A program made the translations under genes and the position numbers. The notes beneath the pieces are model-generated. The model did no database searches. It saw nothing but the letters and a program-made list of their open reading frames with translations, and was not told the DNA's origin. DNA of 38,825 bases, taken from positions 1-38,825 of the forward strand of contig MKTD01000061.1 of NCBI GenBank assembly GCA_001898165.1, given 5' to 3'. Positions within the stretch are counted from its first letter, which is position 1; each line of letters opens with the position of its first letter. This DNA comes from Bacteroidia bacterium 43-41. Lineage in GTDB: Bacteria > Bacteroidota > Bacteroidia > Bacteroidales > Dysgonomonadaceae. Positions 8,388 through 18,289 of this stretch are shown one piece after another.

Positions 8388-8735
8388 AAGATCCAAGTCA
8401 AAAAACACGTGATGTTATTGTTATACAGATAGAGCAAAGCCGGCATTTTTTGTTTTCAGAATAATATCTGAAGATAAAGAGCAGTTTCCTTTATTTTTCA
8501 AATTCTTCACTGAATTTATCCACGATCTAAATATTTCCATTATATTTGCACAAAATATAATCAGGATATCATAATTTAACTCTCTATATATCAGTCATTA
8601 AAATTAAATCAATTCTTATGTAGCACCGGTTTAGAAAGAATAAAAAGGAATTATATGAACTGAAACAGAAGCGTATAATTCTTGATTAATAGAGAAAACA
8701 GCGGAAACGTTTCCAATCAAATTTCTTTTCTGTTA
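8388..8735. other. AT-rich intergenic region upstream of the ECF sigma gene
   Basis: This stretch separates the GH97 region from the utilization locus. No coding sequence is seen. It contains one good promoter-like box at 8541-8549 and several A/T tracts. Composition drops sharply compared with the GC-rich GH97 gene. Confidence 0.6.
8541..8549 (+). promoter_or_regulatory. Bacteroidota -7 promoter box upstream of ECF sigma
   Basis: TATATTTGC is a full match to TAnnTTTG. It lies about 190 bases before the likely sigma-factor start, so it would give a long leader. The -33 element is not clear. Confidence 0.5.
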
Positions 8736-9305
8736 ATGTACGATGAGCAGCAAATATTGGATCAGTTGAAGGAAGGAGACGAAGATATTTTTTTGTTTTT
8801 ATTCCATAAATATTACAAAGATTTGGTTCTGTTCGCCGGAACAATTCTTTCCGACAGGAGAGATATTTGTGAGGATATCGTACAGAATGTTTTCCTGGAT
8901 CTTTGGAGCCGCCGTTGCAGCATTAGCATCAAGACTTCTCTTAAAGGCTTCTTTCTGCAATCTGTCCGAAACGGATGCCTGGACGAATTACGACACAGTA
9001 AAGTTGTCCGGGCCCACGCCGACTATGTTGCATTTTTAGGAAACGACATGGACTCTTTGACCGAACAGTATATTTTGCACTCTGATCTGGAATTCCGTTT
9101 AAAAGAAGGGTTGAACGCAATGCCTGAAGAGTATCGCCAGGCATTTGAGTTGAACCGGATTCACGGATTAAAATACAGGGAGATTGCCGCTAACTTGCAG
9201 GTGTCTGAGAGAACGATTGAAGAAAGAATAGGAAAAGCGTTAAAGTTCCTGCGCCATTATTTGAGAGATTTTTTTCTATGGATATTATTTTTACTTTATT
9301 TATAG
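8736..9305 (+). CDS. ECF-type RNA polymerase sigma-70 factor (FecI-like)
   Basis: The 189-residue product has region 2 (EDIFLFLFHKYYKDLVLFAG, then DICEDIVQNVFLDLWSRR) and region 4 with a helix-turn-helix (LKYREIAANLQVSERTIEER). The ATG at 8736 (MYDEQQILDQLKEGDED) was chosen because homologues start this way; an in-frame TTG at 8682 would add 18 residues. These factors are held inactive by a FecR-type anti-sigma and released when an STN-bearing SusC senses its glycan. The FecR gene follows 95 bases later and the SusC gene after that, so this is the regulator of the locus through 21985. A shared 14-base sequence upstream of fecR and of susC is the likely target site. Confidence 0.93.
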   Translation: MYDEQQILDQLKEGDEDIFLFLFHKYYKDLVLFAGTILSDRRDICEDIVQNVFLDLWSRRCSISIKTSLKGFFLQSVRNGCLDELRHSKVVRAHADYVAFLGNDMDSLTEQYILHSDLEFRLKEGLNAMPEEYRQAFELNRIHGLKYREIAANLQVSERTIEERIGKALKFLRHYLRDFFLWILFLLYL

Positions 9306-9329
9306 TTTCAAAAATGTGGAAAAGGGGTG

Positions 9330-9343
9330 TTGAAACGTCTTAT
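9330..9343 (+). promoter_or_regulatory. Candidate ECF-sigma promoter element upstream of fecR (copy 1)
   Basis: TTGAAACGTCTTAT occurs here and is repeated exactly at 10477-10490. It ends 57 bases before the fecR start. A GAAAC block followed by CGTC recalls ECF promoter motifs, although the -35/-10 split is not resolved. Confidence 0.55.
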
Positions 9344-9400
9344 TAGTATAGGAAATAACTGTTTAACGGGATTTATGATAATTTTCAAAAAGAACTGAAA

Positions 9401-10411
9401 TTGAAACAAGATATAGAAATATTAATTGCCCGGCTTTTCAACGAAACCCTCTCTTCTGAAGAGAAAGAGCGATTGGTTGTCTGGTGCGGCGAAAGTGCAG
9501 AAAATAAACAAACCTTTGCCCGGATGAAAAATATCTGGGATGCGGCACACCCCGCATTTCCGGCTCAGGATATTCACGTCGATCAGGCAGAAGCAAAAAT
9601 AGTGAGAAAAATAAGAAAAGGGAAGAGAGGGCAAATCCGTTTTCTTGTGTGGTGGCAACGAGCGGCGGCTGTCATTGTTGTTCCGTTGTTAGTGGTTTCC
9701 TTGTATTTGTTTTTTAATCGTCAATCCAAGGAAGAAGCCGCTTTTTCACGACAAGAGATCATTGCGCCCAAAGGTACTTATACTCAAATAACCCTGCCCG
9801 ACGGATCCACCGTTTGGCTCAATTCCGGCAGCAAGCTCTCTTATTCCATCCCTTTTAAAAAAAGCAAACGGGAAACCTTCCTGGAAGGAGAAGCGTTTTT
9901 TGATGTAAAGGCCAACCCGAAACGTCCCTTTATTGTTGTGACCGACGGTATAAGCATCACGGCTACCGGGACGAAATTCAATGTGGATGCCTATCTTTCC
10001 GATACACTCCGGACAATTACCTTGGAAGAAGGTCGTGTTCTTATCGAATCGCCCCAGCTGCATAAAAAAACGGAAATGGATATTAACCGGCAATTTGTAT
10101 GGAACACAAATACCGACGTATACAATGTATATACCGTGGATGCTTCATTGTACGGCAAGTGGAAAGAAGGAATTCTTATTTTTAGGGATGAAACTCTCGA
10201 AAATATTTTTAAAAGAGTGGCAAGAACTTTTAATGTGGATATTTCCGTGAAAGACCCTGCATTGGCAAAACAACGTTACCGGGCTACATTTGAACAGGAA
10301 TCGTTAGACGAAATACTTGAATTGTTGCGGATGTCTGCCCCTATCCGTTATGATTTTAACGGAGATAAACGGAACCCGAAAAAAATAATTGAAGTATCCC
10401 GAAAAAACTGA
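9401..10411 (+). CDS. FecR-family anti-sigma factor
   Basis: This 336-residue inner-membrane protein has a cytoplasmic N-terminal sigma-binding region (residues 1-80), one transmembrane helix (about 84-105, WWQRAAAVIVVPLLVVSLYL), a periplasmic FecR domain (APKGTYTQITLPDGSTVWLN, EGEAFFDVKANPKRPF, TGTKFNVDAY) and a C-terminal DUF4974 domain (about 255-330) that meets the SusC signalling domain. TTG at 9401 is the only suitable start after an in-frame stop at 9356; the next Met is residue 42, inside the sigma-binding part. It sits between the ECF sigma gene and susC, the usual order for surface-signalled glycan loci. It holds the sigma factor inactive until the transporter signals. Confidence 0.93.
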   Translation: MKQDIEILIARLFNETLSSEEKERLVVWCGESAENKQTFARMKNIWDAAHPAFPAQDIHVDQAEAKIVRKIRKGKRGQIRFLVWWQRAAAVIVVPLLVVSLYLFFNRQSKEEAAFSRQEIIAPKGTYTQITLPDGSTVWLNSGSKLSYSIPFKKSKRETFLEGEAFFDVKANPKRPFIVVTDGISITATGTKFNVDAYLSDTLRTITLEEGRVLIESPQLHKKTEMDINRQFVWNTNTDVYNVYTVDASLYGKWKEGILIFRDETLENIFKRVARTFNVDISVKDPALAKQRYRATFEQESLDEILELLRMSAPIRYDFNGDKRNPKKIIEVSRKN

Positions 10412-10431
10412 AGGAACACATAAATAAATTT

Positions 10432-10478
10432 TATCCCATATTCGATATTTTGACTTTCGGATGTGGGATTTCTTTTTT
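10432..10478 (+). terminator. Terminator after fecR
   Basis: ATCCCATATTCGA can pair, with two G-U pairs, with TTCGGATGTGGGAT across a short loop, followed by TTTCTTTTTT. It separates the sigma/FecR unit from susC, which then needs its own promoter; the ECF-type repeat begins at the end of this T-run. Confidence 0.65.
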
Positions 10479-10490
10479 GAAACGTCTTAT
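10477..10490 (+). promoter_or_regulatory. Candidate ECF-sigma promoter element upstream of susC (copy 2)
   Basis: This is an exact 14-base copy of TTGAAACGTCTTAT, ending 54 bases before the susC ATG, almost the same distance as copy 1 keeps from fecR. It immediately follows the fecR terminator, where a susC promoter is expected. Confidence 0.6.
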
Positions 10491-10544
10491 ATATACGAGC
10501 TCGTTAATTTTATTTTACTTTAATCATTTCAAACAAAAACATGT

Positions 10545-13500
10545 ATGATAAATTTTAGAAAAAGGAACGCATTTCGTCCGATTATTCTCTTCCTATGTAT
10601 GTTTTTTGGGTTGCATTTCGCAGGATTCCAGGCACAGGCACAGGTTAATCTTTCGTTGAATTTGCAAAACGTACCGTTGGAACAGGTTTTATCTGCTATT
10701 GAGTCCAGAACAAGTTATCGCTTTTTGTACAACAAAGAAATTGTGGACGTAACCAGTAAAGTAAGTGTAAACGTTCAGAATAAAGAGTTGAGTGTTGTCT
10801 TATCTCAATTGTTTGCCGGCACGGATATTACATACACCCTGAAAAACAAACAGATTGTCCTGAACCGAACCTCAGAAAAACAAAGTCAACCCATTAAAAC
10901 ACTAAAAAAAGTTACCGGAAAAATAATGGATGAAAAAGGAGAACCCATTATAGGGGCAAATATTGTTGAAGCCGGGACTACCAATGGGACCGTTACAGAT
11001 GTGGATGGAGAGTTTTCATTGGATGTTGAAGATAACGCCAAAATTAACATTTCTTACATCGGTTATCACACAAAGGAGATGTCTGCAGAGGGAAGAAACA
11101 CTCTTAACATTGTACTTATAGAAGATACCCAGGCATTGGAAGAGTTAGTTGTTGTAGGATATGGTGTACAGAAGAAGGCAAACCTTACGGGAGCCGTATC
11201 GTCTGTTCGATTTGACGAAGCATTGACAGGTCGTTCTTCGTTGAACTTGTCTTCCGCATTAACCGGCTTAAGCGCCGGGCTCAACATTTCCCAGATGTCG
11301 GCCACTCCAGGTGCGGAGGACTTAAACATCTTTGTAAGGGGGAAGGGAACTATGAACGACGCATCGCCTCTGATTATTATTGACGGAGTGCCGGGAGCGT
11401 TGAATGATGTAAATCCCAGTGATGTGGAGAGTGTTTCTGTTTTAAAAGATGCATCTTCTTCCTCAATTTATGGTTCAAGGGCTGCCAACGGTGTTATCCT
11501 GGTTACCACCAAACGGGGTGTTGAAGGTAAAGTTAATGTTGTTTACAATGGATATATGGGGTGGCAGAGTGCTGCAAAAGAGATAGAGTTTATCAATGAT
11601 ATGCCAACCCATATGGAGTTAGTCAACGAATCGGAAGGACGTGAAAAATATCCTGTCAGTTTGATCGACAACTGGAGGAAGGAAGCCGAATCAGGTAACA
11701 TTTTATATCCTAATACAGATTGGTATGATGAGATTTTAAACACCTCTGTTTTAACCGAGCATAACCTGACAGCAAGAGGCGGCAGTGAAAAAGGCAGATT
11801 TTACTTATCCCTCGGTTATTTGGATAATAAAGGAATTATTGATAATTCAGGTTATACCAAATATACATTTCGGTTAAGTGCCGACTCAAAAATATCCAAT
11901 GGATTGGAGCTAGGGGGAATCGCCTTCGGAACCTGGTCGGATAGGGATCCTATTGATGTAACGAGTTTTTTTAACAATATCAGAAATACTACCCCGGGCG
12001 TCATTCCCAAATATAAGGACGGACGTTATGGCGGCGAGATGTTTGAAGGGCTTCCCCAAGGGTCAAATCCGCGTGCCTATATAGATAATATTCGGGGAAA
12101 CTATGAAAGACAGAAACTAGGATTAAAGTTTTATGTAAAAACAAAATTTTTACATTTCTTTGATTGGGAAAATAGTCTGGGTTTTAACTACGATAACCGC
12201 CGTAATTGGGAATATACCCGTCCATATGCTTTGTGGAATTTACAAACAGATTTTGAATATCAAAAAAAGCCGAGCATCAACAGCTTATTCAACGGCAGCA
12301 GAAGAGATTATTCAATGATTTTTAATTCTCTTTTACGCTTCAACGCCTCTTTTCTGGACCATCACCACCTGACGGCATTGGTCGGATTCGATCAACAATA
12401 CAACCGGATGGATAAATTCGATGCAAAGAAAAACGACATATTGGGGGACGATGCTATATACATCATGGATGTAGGCGTCAATCTTGAATCGATTACCGGA
12501 TCCGGGACAGATGACGCCCTTCAGTCTTATTTTGGACGTATTAATTACGATTACAAAAACAAATACCTGCTTGAGATAAATTCCCGTTATGACGGATCAT
12601 CAAGGTTTGCGAAAGACAACCGATGGGGGTTTTTCCCCTCTTTCTCGGCCGGTTGGAGATTAACGGAAGAACCTTTTGCTCAATCATTAAAAACAGTTTT
12701 TGATGATATTAAATTAAGAGGATCGTGGGGAAAACTGGGGAATAACAGAATTGGAGATTATACTTATCAAGTAGTATATGGCTCTTTTCTTTACCCGTTT
12801 GGCAACCAGCTTCAACAAGGGGTAGCCCCGATTGAAATCGCAAACAGCAAAATAAAATGGGAAACGACAACGATTACTAATATAGGACTAGATTTACTTC
12901 TGTTAAAGAGCAGATTATCGTTAAGCGCCGAATATTATGATAAAATCACAAGCAATATCTTAACTAAAATTCCAATTCCTCTGGTAATGGGGAATTTCCT
13001 TCCTCCCTGGCAAAATATTGCCGAGATGGAGAATAGGGGTTTCGAACTTCAATTAACCTACCTGGGCAATATCGGGAAGGATTTTTCTTACAATATCGGG
13101 GGAAATTTGTCAACTGTGAATAATAAAGTGATAAAATTCAATGGCGAAAAATCAATTGACGGAACTACAATCACAACGGAAGGAAAATCACTCAATAGCT
13201 ATTATTTGCTCGAATTTGACCATATCCTACAAGACCAGGCTGAAATAGACAAGTTATTAGCGGATGGATATAAATTTGGGACTTATGTCGGAGGAACTCC
13301 CTCACCCGGTGACATGCTATATAAAGACGCCAATAATGACAAAATATTTAATGACGAGGATCGGGTTATTAAAGATTATTCTCCTCTTCCTAAAATGACG
13401 TACGGAATAGACCTCGGAGCAGCATACAAAGGTCTGGACTTTAATCTTGTGGGACAAGGTGTCAGCGGCGTAAAAGGGTATTGGGGGAATGATGGTTTTA

Positions 13501-13856
13501 ATACTTTCAATATCAATGAAGGTTTCCTGTTGCGAAAAGAGATCTTAAACCGTTGGACTCCTGAAAAAAAATCGACAGTTTATCCCCGTTTGTTAACATC
13601 AGGATCTTCACTTAATACCGCCTATAGCGATTATTGGTTATACAATACCTCCTATTTCAGGATTAAATCCTTGCAGGTAGGTTATACTTTACCAACAAAA
13701 ATAACGTCCAAGCTTTTCATTGACCGGTTAAGGATATATACAAACCTGGAAAATTATTTCACGTTTACACGTTTTGAGGGATACAATCCGGAAAATCCAA
13801 GCATGTCTTATCCTTTGATGAAGCAGTGGGTGATTGGTTTAAATATAACATTATAA
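10545..13856 (+). CDS. SusC/RagA-type TonB-dependent transporter with STN signalling domain
   Basis: The 1103-residue outer-membrane protein has a signal peptide (to about residue 33), an STN domain (about 34-107, VNLSLNLQNVPLEQVLSAIE), a CarboxypepD_reg-like domain (123-195, VTGKIMDEKGEPIIGANIVE), a TonB box region (ELVVVGYGVQKK, 201-211), a plug (with DASSSSIYGSRAANGVILVT) and a 22-strand barrel ending in WVIGLNITL. It imports oligosaccharides with the SusD encoded ten bases downstream, powered by TonB/ExbBD. The STN domain means it also signals to FecR and hence the ECF sigma factor. Length and ends are normal and the gene looks intact. Confidence 0.97.
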   Translation: MINFRKRNAFRPIILFLCMFFGLHFAGFQAQAQVNLSLNLQNVPLEQVLSAIESRTSYRFLYNKEIVDVTSKVSVNVQNKELSVVLSQLFAGTDITYTLKNKQIVLNRTSEKQSQPIKTLKKVTGKIMDEKGEPIIGANIVEAGTTNGTVTDVDGEFSLDVEDNAKINISYIGYHTKEMSAEGRNTLNIVLIEDTQALEELVVVGYGVQKKANLTGAVSSVRFDEALTGRSSLNLSSALTGLSAGLNISQMSATPGAEDLNIFVRGKGTMNDASPLIIIDGVPGALNDVNPSDVESVSVLKDASSSSIYGSRAANGVILVTTKRGVEGKVNVVYNGYMGWQSAAKEIEFINDMPTHMELVNESEGREKYPVSLIDNWRKEAESGNILYPNTDWYDEILNTSVLTEHNLTARGGSEKGRFYLSLGYLDNKGIIDNSGYTKYTFRLSADSKISNGLELGGIAFGTWSDRDPIDVTSFFNNIRNTTPGVIPKYKDGRYGGEMFEGLPQGSNPRAYIDNIRGNYERQKLGLKFYVKTKFLHFFDWENSLGFNYDNRRNWEYTRPYALWNLQTDFEYQKKPSINSLFNGSRRDYSMIFNSLLRFNASFLDHHHLTALVGFDQQYNRMDKFDAKKNDILGDDAIYIMDVGVNLESITGSGTDDALQSYFGRINYDYKNKYLLEINSRYDGSSRFAKDNRWGFFPSFSAGWRLTEEPFAQSLKTVFDDIKLRGSWGKLGNNRIGDYTYQVVYGSFLYPFGNQLQQGVAPIEIANSKIKWETTTITNIGLDLLLLKSRLSLSAEYYDKITSNILTKIPIPLVMGNFLPPWQNIAEMENRGFELQLTYLGNIGKDFSYNIGGNLSTVNNKVIKFNGEKSIDGTTITTEGKSLNSYYLLEFDHILQDQAEIDKLLADGYKFGTYVGGTPSPGDMLYKDANNDKIFNDEDRVIKDYSPLPKMTYGIDLGAAYKGLDFNLVGQGVSGVKGYWGNDGFNTFNINEGFLLRKEILNRWTPEKKSTVYPRLLTSGSSLNTAYSDYWLYNTSYFRIKSLQVGYTLPTKITSKLFIDRLRIYTNLENYFTFTRFEGYNPENPSMSYPLMKQWVIGLNITL

Positions 13857-13866
13857 AAAAAAAGTC

Positions 13867-15480
13867 ATGAAAAATAAAAAGAGTATAAAAATATTAATTC
13901 TACTGGCTGTTTGTATTTTGTCTTCTTGCAATGATTTTCTTGATCGCAATTCATTAGTGGGATTATCTGAAGGAAACTTTTGGAAGTCGCAGGAAGATGC
14001 GATAATGGGTATTAATTCGTTGTATCATGCCAACCGTGAATTTACCAATAGCATAGTAATATATGGCATGATGGACGATTTTACCGATATTTCTTATCAG
14101 TCATGGTCAACAGGCCTCACTACCGGAAATTTTCCGGCTAATGCTTCTTTCTATGCCAACTCGTGGGGTATATTTTACAAAGGTATTTACCGGGCAAACA
14201 CAGCGATAAAGCATATACCCGGGATTGAGATGAGTGAGGATATCAAGAAACGCACCCTGGGAGAAGCATTGTTTCTCAGGGGGTATTTCTATTTTAAACT
14301 CTGGGATTTTTTTGGCGAAATTCCTCTTTATGATTCTCCCATGAATGTTGACGAAGCTTATAAGGCACGTAATACGAATGAGGAGGTGTATGAATTTATT
14401 GTGCGTGATATGACGGATGCCTATTCATATTTGCCGGAAAGCTATGATCAAACAAATGTGGGACGCGCCACTAAATGGGCTGCGTTGGCTATGAGAGGGA
14501 AAGCGCATTTATGGGCAAAACAATACGAGAAAGCGGCTGCTGATTTTAAGGAGGTCATGGAAAAAAGCGATCGGAAATTACTGAACAACTATCATGATTT
14601 GTTTCGTGTAACGGGGAACAACAACAGCGAAGTCATTTTCGATGTACAATATATCGCTGAGAAGGGACACGGTATCGCAACCGATCGGAACTATGGAAAC
14701 GCCATGGGGACGACAACCGGTTCACAGCGTACGCGTCCGACACCTAAATTGGTCAATTCCTACGAGATGATAGACGGTACCCCTTTTGATTTTAATAAGT
14801 ATACAAATGCTGAGGGAGAGACTTTTAACCCTGATAATCCTGCCGATTGGAAAGACGAAGCCTCCGTAAGAAAATTGTTCGAAAACAGAGACCCCCGTTT
14901 GCATCAGTCAATAATAGTTCCCTGGGCAGAATTTGTGGGAAAAAACAGTATTCCCCTAATTTACAGATTCCCAGTCGTTAATGCTCCTGACGCCTATGTG
15001 CCTGTATGGAAAAACGGGAGTTATTCCTGGAGGAAATTTGTTGAAACAGGGTCTGCATATGGTTTGCAGGATAACATGCCTCAAAATTTTCCACTCATTC
15101 GCTTAGCTGACGTAATACTGATGTATGCGGAAGCAAAAAACGAAGCCCTCGGCGCTCCTGACCAGTCTGTTTATGATGCCATAAACTTGGTTCGTACCCG
15201 TGCAGGCATGCCCTCTATACCTACAGGACTGGATAAAGCGCAAATGTTCGAAAAAATTCAGCACGAGAGAATGATAGAGTTTTGTGGGGAAGGACAACGC
15301 TATTCAGATATCCGGAGATGGAAGATTGGAAAAGAAGTGGTAGATGGGGTCTGGATGACAGAATTTACCGGAGTAAAAATTCGTCAAAGAGGGTTTCCCG
15401 ACCATTATTACCTGTGGCCCATACCCCAGACAGAGATAGATTTAAATCCTAAATTAACGCAAAATCCGGGCTGGAAATAA
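13867..15480 (+). CDS. SusD/RagB-family glycan-binding lipoprotein
   Basis: The 537-residue protein begins with a lipoprotein leader ending SSC (Cys21), then NDFLDRNSLVGLSEGNFWKS, the usual SusD N-terminus. TPR-like helices follow (LGEALFLRGYFYFKLWDFFG, GRATKWAALAMRGKAHLWAK). The C-terminal part has FPLIRLADVILMYAEAKNE and the ending YYLWPIPQTEIDLNPKLTQNPGW. It lies ten bases after susC, so the two should be made together and form the surface SusCD complex. Binding residues cannot be assigned without a model. Compared with the partial SusD at the left edge, this copy is complete. Confidence 0.97.
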   Translation: MKNKKSIKILILLAVCILSSCNDFLDRNSLVGLSEGNFWKSQEDAIMGINSLYHANREFTNSIVIYGMMDDFTDISYQSWSTGLTTGNFPANASFYANSWGIFYKGIYRANTAIKHIPGIEMSEDIKKRTLGEALFLRGYFYFKLWDFFGEIPLYDSPMNVDEAYKARNTNEEVYEFIVRDMTDAYSYLPESYDQTNVGRATKWAALAMRGKAHLWAKQYEKAAADFKEVMEKSDRKLLNNYHDLFRVTGNNNSEVIFDVQYIAEKGHGIATDRNYGNAMGTTTGSQRTRPTPKLVNSYEMIDGTPFDFNKYTNAEGETFNPDNPADWKDEASVRKLFENRDPRLHQSIIVPWAEFVGKNSIPLIYRFPVVNAPDAYVPVWKNGSYSWRKFVETGSAYGLQDNMPQNFPLIRLADVILMYAEAKNEALGAPDQSVYDAINLVRTRAGMPSIPTGLDKAQMFEKIQHERMIEFCGEGQRYSDIRRWKIGKEVVDGVWMTEFTGVKIRQRGFPDHYYLWPIPQTEIDLNPKLTQNPGWK

Positions 15481-15555
15481 TGAGAGTGACTAGTCAGATC
15501 AATTGCTATCATGGATTTTATTGTGCTTTTTATAGTATTGGATGACACTTATTTT

Positions 15556-18282
15556 ATGGTTCACAGATATGTTTTTTCTAGTTTACTTTTGTTATTTCTT
15601 AGCGCCGCTTTGTTCTCTCAACAAAATGGCAACAGCACTGAGTTGTCGCTGACTTCAAAAGAGGCGCGTATTAATCCTAATACCGTTAGGAGAACGAGTA
15701 ATGATCAATTGTTAGAACTAAAAGATAGCATTAAAAGGGATGCGGAGGGTGAGGTTTGGAGAGAAGCCGATATAACATTTCCCCTCCGTATCCCTAAGGG
15801 GGGGAGGTATTTATTGAGCAGTCACGTGAAACGAACCCTGTTTCCGGACGGCCCCATAAATGATCTAAATATTAAGATGCAAATCGGAGGCCAACGCATT
15901 ACAAAAAGAATTGTATCGGATGCAAGAAATTACACGCACCATGTTCTGGGGGACTTTTTGATAACTGAGCCTGATTCGCTTCTAAGAATCTGGCTTCCTA
16001 AAGGTATTCAGTTTGAAAAAATTGTAATAAATGAATATTTTCCGGTTACAGTTCCAAAAGCGGTTCAAATTTATCAACCTCCCATCGTTCCTCCTGAAGG
16101 TCATCCCCGCCTTTGGGTTAACAGAGAGTCGTTATCGGTTGTTAAAGCACGTTTGGCCAAAGGTGAAAATCGCAGTGTGTGGCAACAAGTAAAAAAGGAT
16201 GCTTTGCAAGAACTCACCTTTCACTTTTACCCGTGGAAAGAGATACCCTATTCTACCGATTTAGAAAGGAAAGTGCAAACTAAAGCTTTCTACTATTTGA
16301 TGACTGATGACAAAAAGGTTGGGCGGGAAGCAATTAACACCCTGAAAAATTATTTATCCGTATTGGAATACGGGAATATAAACTATGGAGATATAACCCG
16401 AGACATAGGACACACAATTTATGTATCGGCTCTTGTGTACGATTGGTGTAACGGTTTATTGACGAAGCAAGAAAAAAAACAGCTTTATGACCGTATGATG
16501 AATTTATCCCGAAAAATGAGCATCGGCTGGCCTCCGTTTAAAGAAAGCATTGTAAACGGACACGCCGCAGAAGCTCAGGTTAATCGAGACTTATTGTCCA
16601 TGAGTATCGCCATTTATGAACAAGACCCCATTCCATACAAATACACGTCTTACCTTATTTTAGAAGAACTGATTCCTATGCGCCGGTTTCAATATCAATC
16701 CCCCCGTCCCAGTCAAGGCGTGGACTATGGGGCATACCGGCATATGTGGGAAATGAATGCAGCCTGGCTCTTTTATAGAATGTCCGGCCGGCAGGTATTC
16801 GACGACAACATAAAAGAACTGCCGCTTTACTGGATGTATATGCGGTTGCCCAACGGACAGCTGTTCCGTGACGGCGATGTGTTCAGAGAGGTAAACCGAA
16901 TGAAACCTTATTATTGGGGACAACCCGAAATGCTGTTATTGGATTACTGTTATTCTGAAAATGCAATTTTGAAAGCAGAACTTCAACGCCAAGGAGGGGT
17001 ACCTGACAACCCGATTCTCTTTCTGTTGCTGAATAATCCGGAACTGATTCCCTCTGAAGATTACAGTCATTTCCCATTAGCTTTTTCTACGGGAAATGTT
17101 ACCGGATCCCTTATCTCCCGAACCGGCTGGAATATGAAGCCCGGGAGTGATGACGTAGTTGCTGAAATTAAAGGAGGAGGGTATCTTTTTGGGAACCATC
17201 AACATGCAGATGCCGGAGCCATCCAAATTTATTACCATGGCTTACAAGTCTGTGATTTGGGACTTTATATCTCATACGGATCGCCTTACGATTTTAATTT
17301 CAATAAACGATCCGTCTCCCACAGTATGATGCTCGTTGTTGATCCCAATGAGTCGTTTGGAAAAGATTTGATCAATGACGGCGGAACCAGATTTAACCAA
17401 CGTAGTCCTAAATCGGTTTTTGATACGCTACATGATCAGTGGTTCAGTAACGGTGTTGTCCTTGCCTCAAACATAGAATATAAGAACAGTGACTTTCAGT
17501 ATAGCTATTTTAAGGTCGATCTGGCTAATGCATATTCATCCAAAGTTAGAAACTACACCAAAACATTCTGTTTTGTGAATACAGGGAATAAGCAAGTGCC
17601 GGCCTTTATTGTAGTATTGGACAATATCACTTCTTCAAACGCCGATTTTAAAAAATTCTGGAAGATAAATACAATAAAAGAACCTCTTATTTCCGATTCT
17701 TCAATTCTACTGCACAATAGGGAAGAGACGGGACCTATCGGGTGGACTCATATTAAAACATTATTGCCTGCAAAAACAAATAGAAAAACGGTGTATTGGA
17801 ACAGTCAGGATACCATTAATCCGACTACACCCTTGCCTGCAATCAGCACACATGAACCTGAAACAAAGGGGTACCAGCTTGTAATATCTCCCCAACAGGC
17901 AAATAAAAAAGATACATTTTTAAATGTATTCCTGATGGCAGCTGATGGTGTAAAGCCTCCATCGGTTCATTTTGATGAGACGAACACGGAATACAGAATT
18001 AAAGTCCTTGACTATCTTGTTGTATTGCCTTCAAAATCGGAGTTACTTCCCGATTCATTTGATATCAGCCTTTTGGATCATTTCGACCAAAAAGTTATAT
18101 TGACTGGATTGAAGCCGGGTCTGTGGTATGTACGTAAACAAGAAAACAATACACATTTTAAATTTAAGGTTAAAGAAAATGCCAATTCATTGCAATTCTC
18201 AGGAAATTATGGAACATATAAGATTTGGCGCAACAATCCGGATTCTGAAAAACAAATAAATAATATAAATAATTTACAATAA
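15556..18282 (+). CDS. Heparinase II/III-like polysaccharide lyase
   Basis: The start chosen is ATG 15556, which gives a normal signal peptide (MVHRYVFSSLLLLFLSAALF) and a 908-residue protein; an in-frame ATG at 15511 adds 15 residues. An N-terminal beta/DUF4962-type part (HPRLWVNRESLSVVKARLAK) leads into an (alpha/alpha) toroid and a C-terminal beta domain, the heparinase II/III layout. Candidate catalytic residues are His336 and Glu339 (NGHAAE), Tyr394 (VDYGAYRHM) and His548 (GNHQHADAG); their spacing follows His202/Glu205/Tyr257/His406 of Pedobacter heparinase II. It should cleave a uronate-containing polymer by beta-elimination. Heparin, heparan, alginate-like or other uronates are all possible. 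It follows susD by 75 bases and precedes the next gene by seven. Confidence 0.85.
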   Translation: MVHRYVFSSLLLLFLSAALFSQQNGNSTELSLTSKEARINPNTVRRTSNDQLLELKDSIKRDAEGEVWREADITFPLRIPKGGRYLLSSHVKRTLFPDGPINDLNIKMQIGGQRITKRIVSDARNYTHHVLGDFLITEPDSLLRIWLPKGIQFEKIVINEYFPVTVPKAVQIYQPPIVPPEGHPRLWVNRESLSVVKARLAKGENRSVWQQVKKDALQELTFHFYPWKEIPYSTDLERKVQTKAFYYLMTDDKKVGREAINTLKNYLSVLEYGNINYGDITRDIGHTIYVSALVYDWCNGLLTKQEKKQLYDRMMNLSRKMSIGWPPFKESIVNGHAAEAQVNRDLLSMSIAIYEQDPIPYKYTSYLILEELIPMRRFQYQSPRPSQGVDYGAYRHMWEMNAAWLFYRMSGRQVFDDNIKELPLYWMYMRLPNGQLFRDGDVFREVNRMKPYYWGQPEMLLLDYCYSENAILKAELQRQGGVPDNPILFLLLNNPELIPSEDYSHFPLAFSTGNVTGSLISRTGWNMKPGSDDVVAEIKGGGYLFGNHQHADAGAIQIYYHGLQVCDLGLYISYGSPYDFNFNKRSVSHSMMLVVDPNESFGKDLINDGGTRFNQRSPKSVFDTLHDQWFSNGVVLASNIEYKNSDFQYSYFKVDLANAYSSKVRNYTKTFCFVNTGNKQVPAFIVVLDNITSSNADFKKFWKINTIKEPLISDSSILLHNREETGPIGWTHIKTLLPAKTNRKTVYWNSQDTINPTTPLPAISTHEPETKGYQLVISPQQANKKDTFLNVFLMAADGVKPPSVHFDETNTEYRIKVLDYLVVLPSKSELLPDSFDISLLDHFDQKVILTGLKPGLWYVRKQENNTHFKFKVKENANSLQFSGNYGTYKIWRNNPDSEKQINNINNLQ

Positions 18283-18289
18283 ACACATT

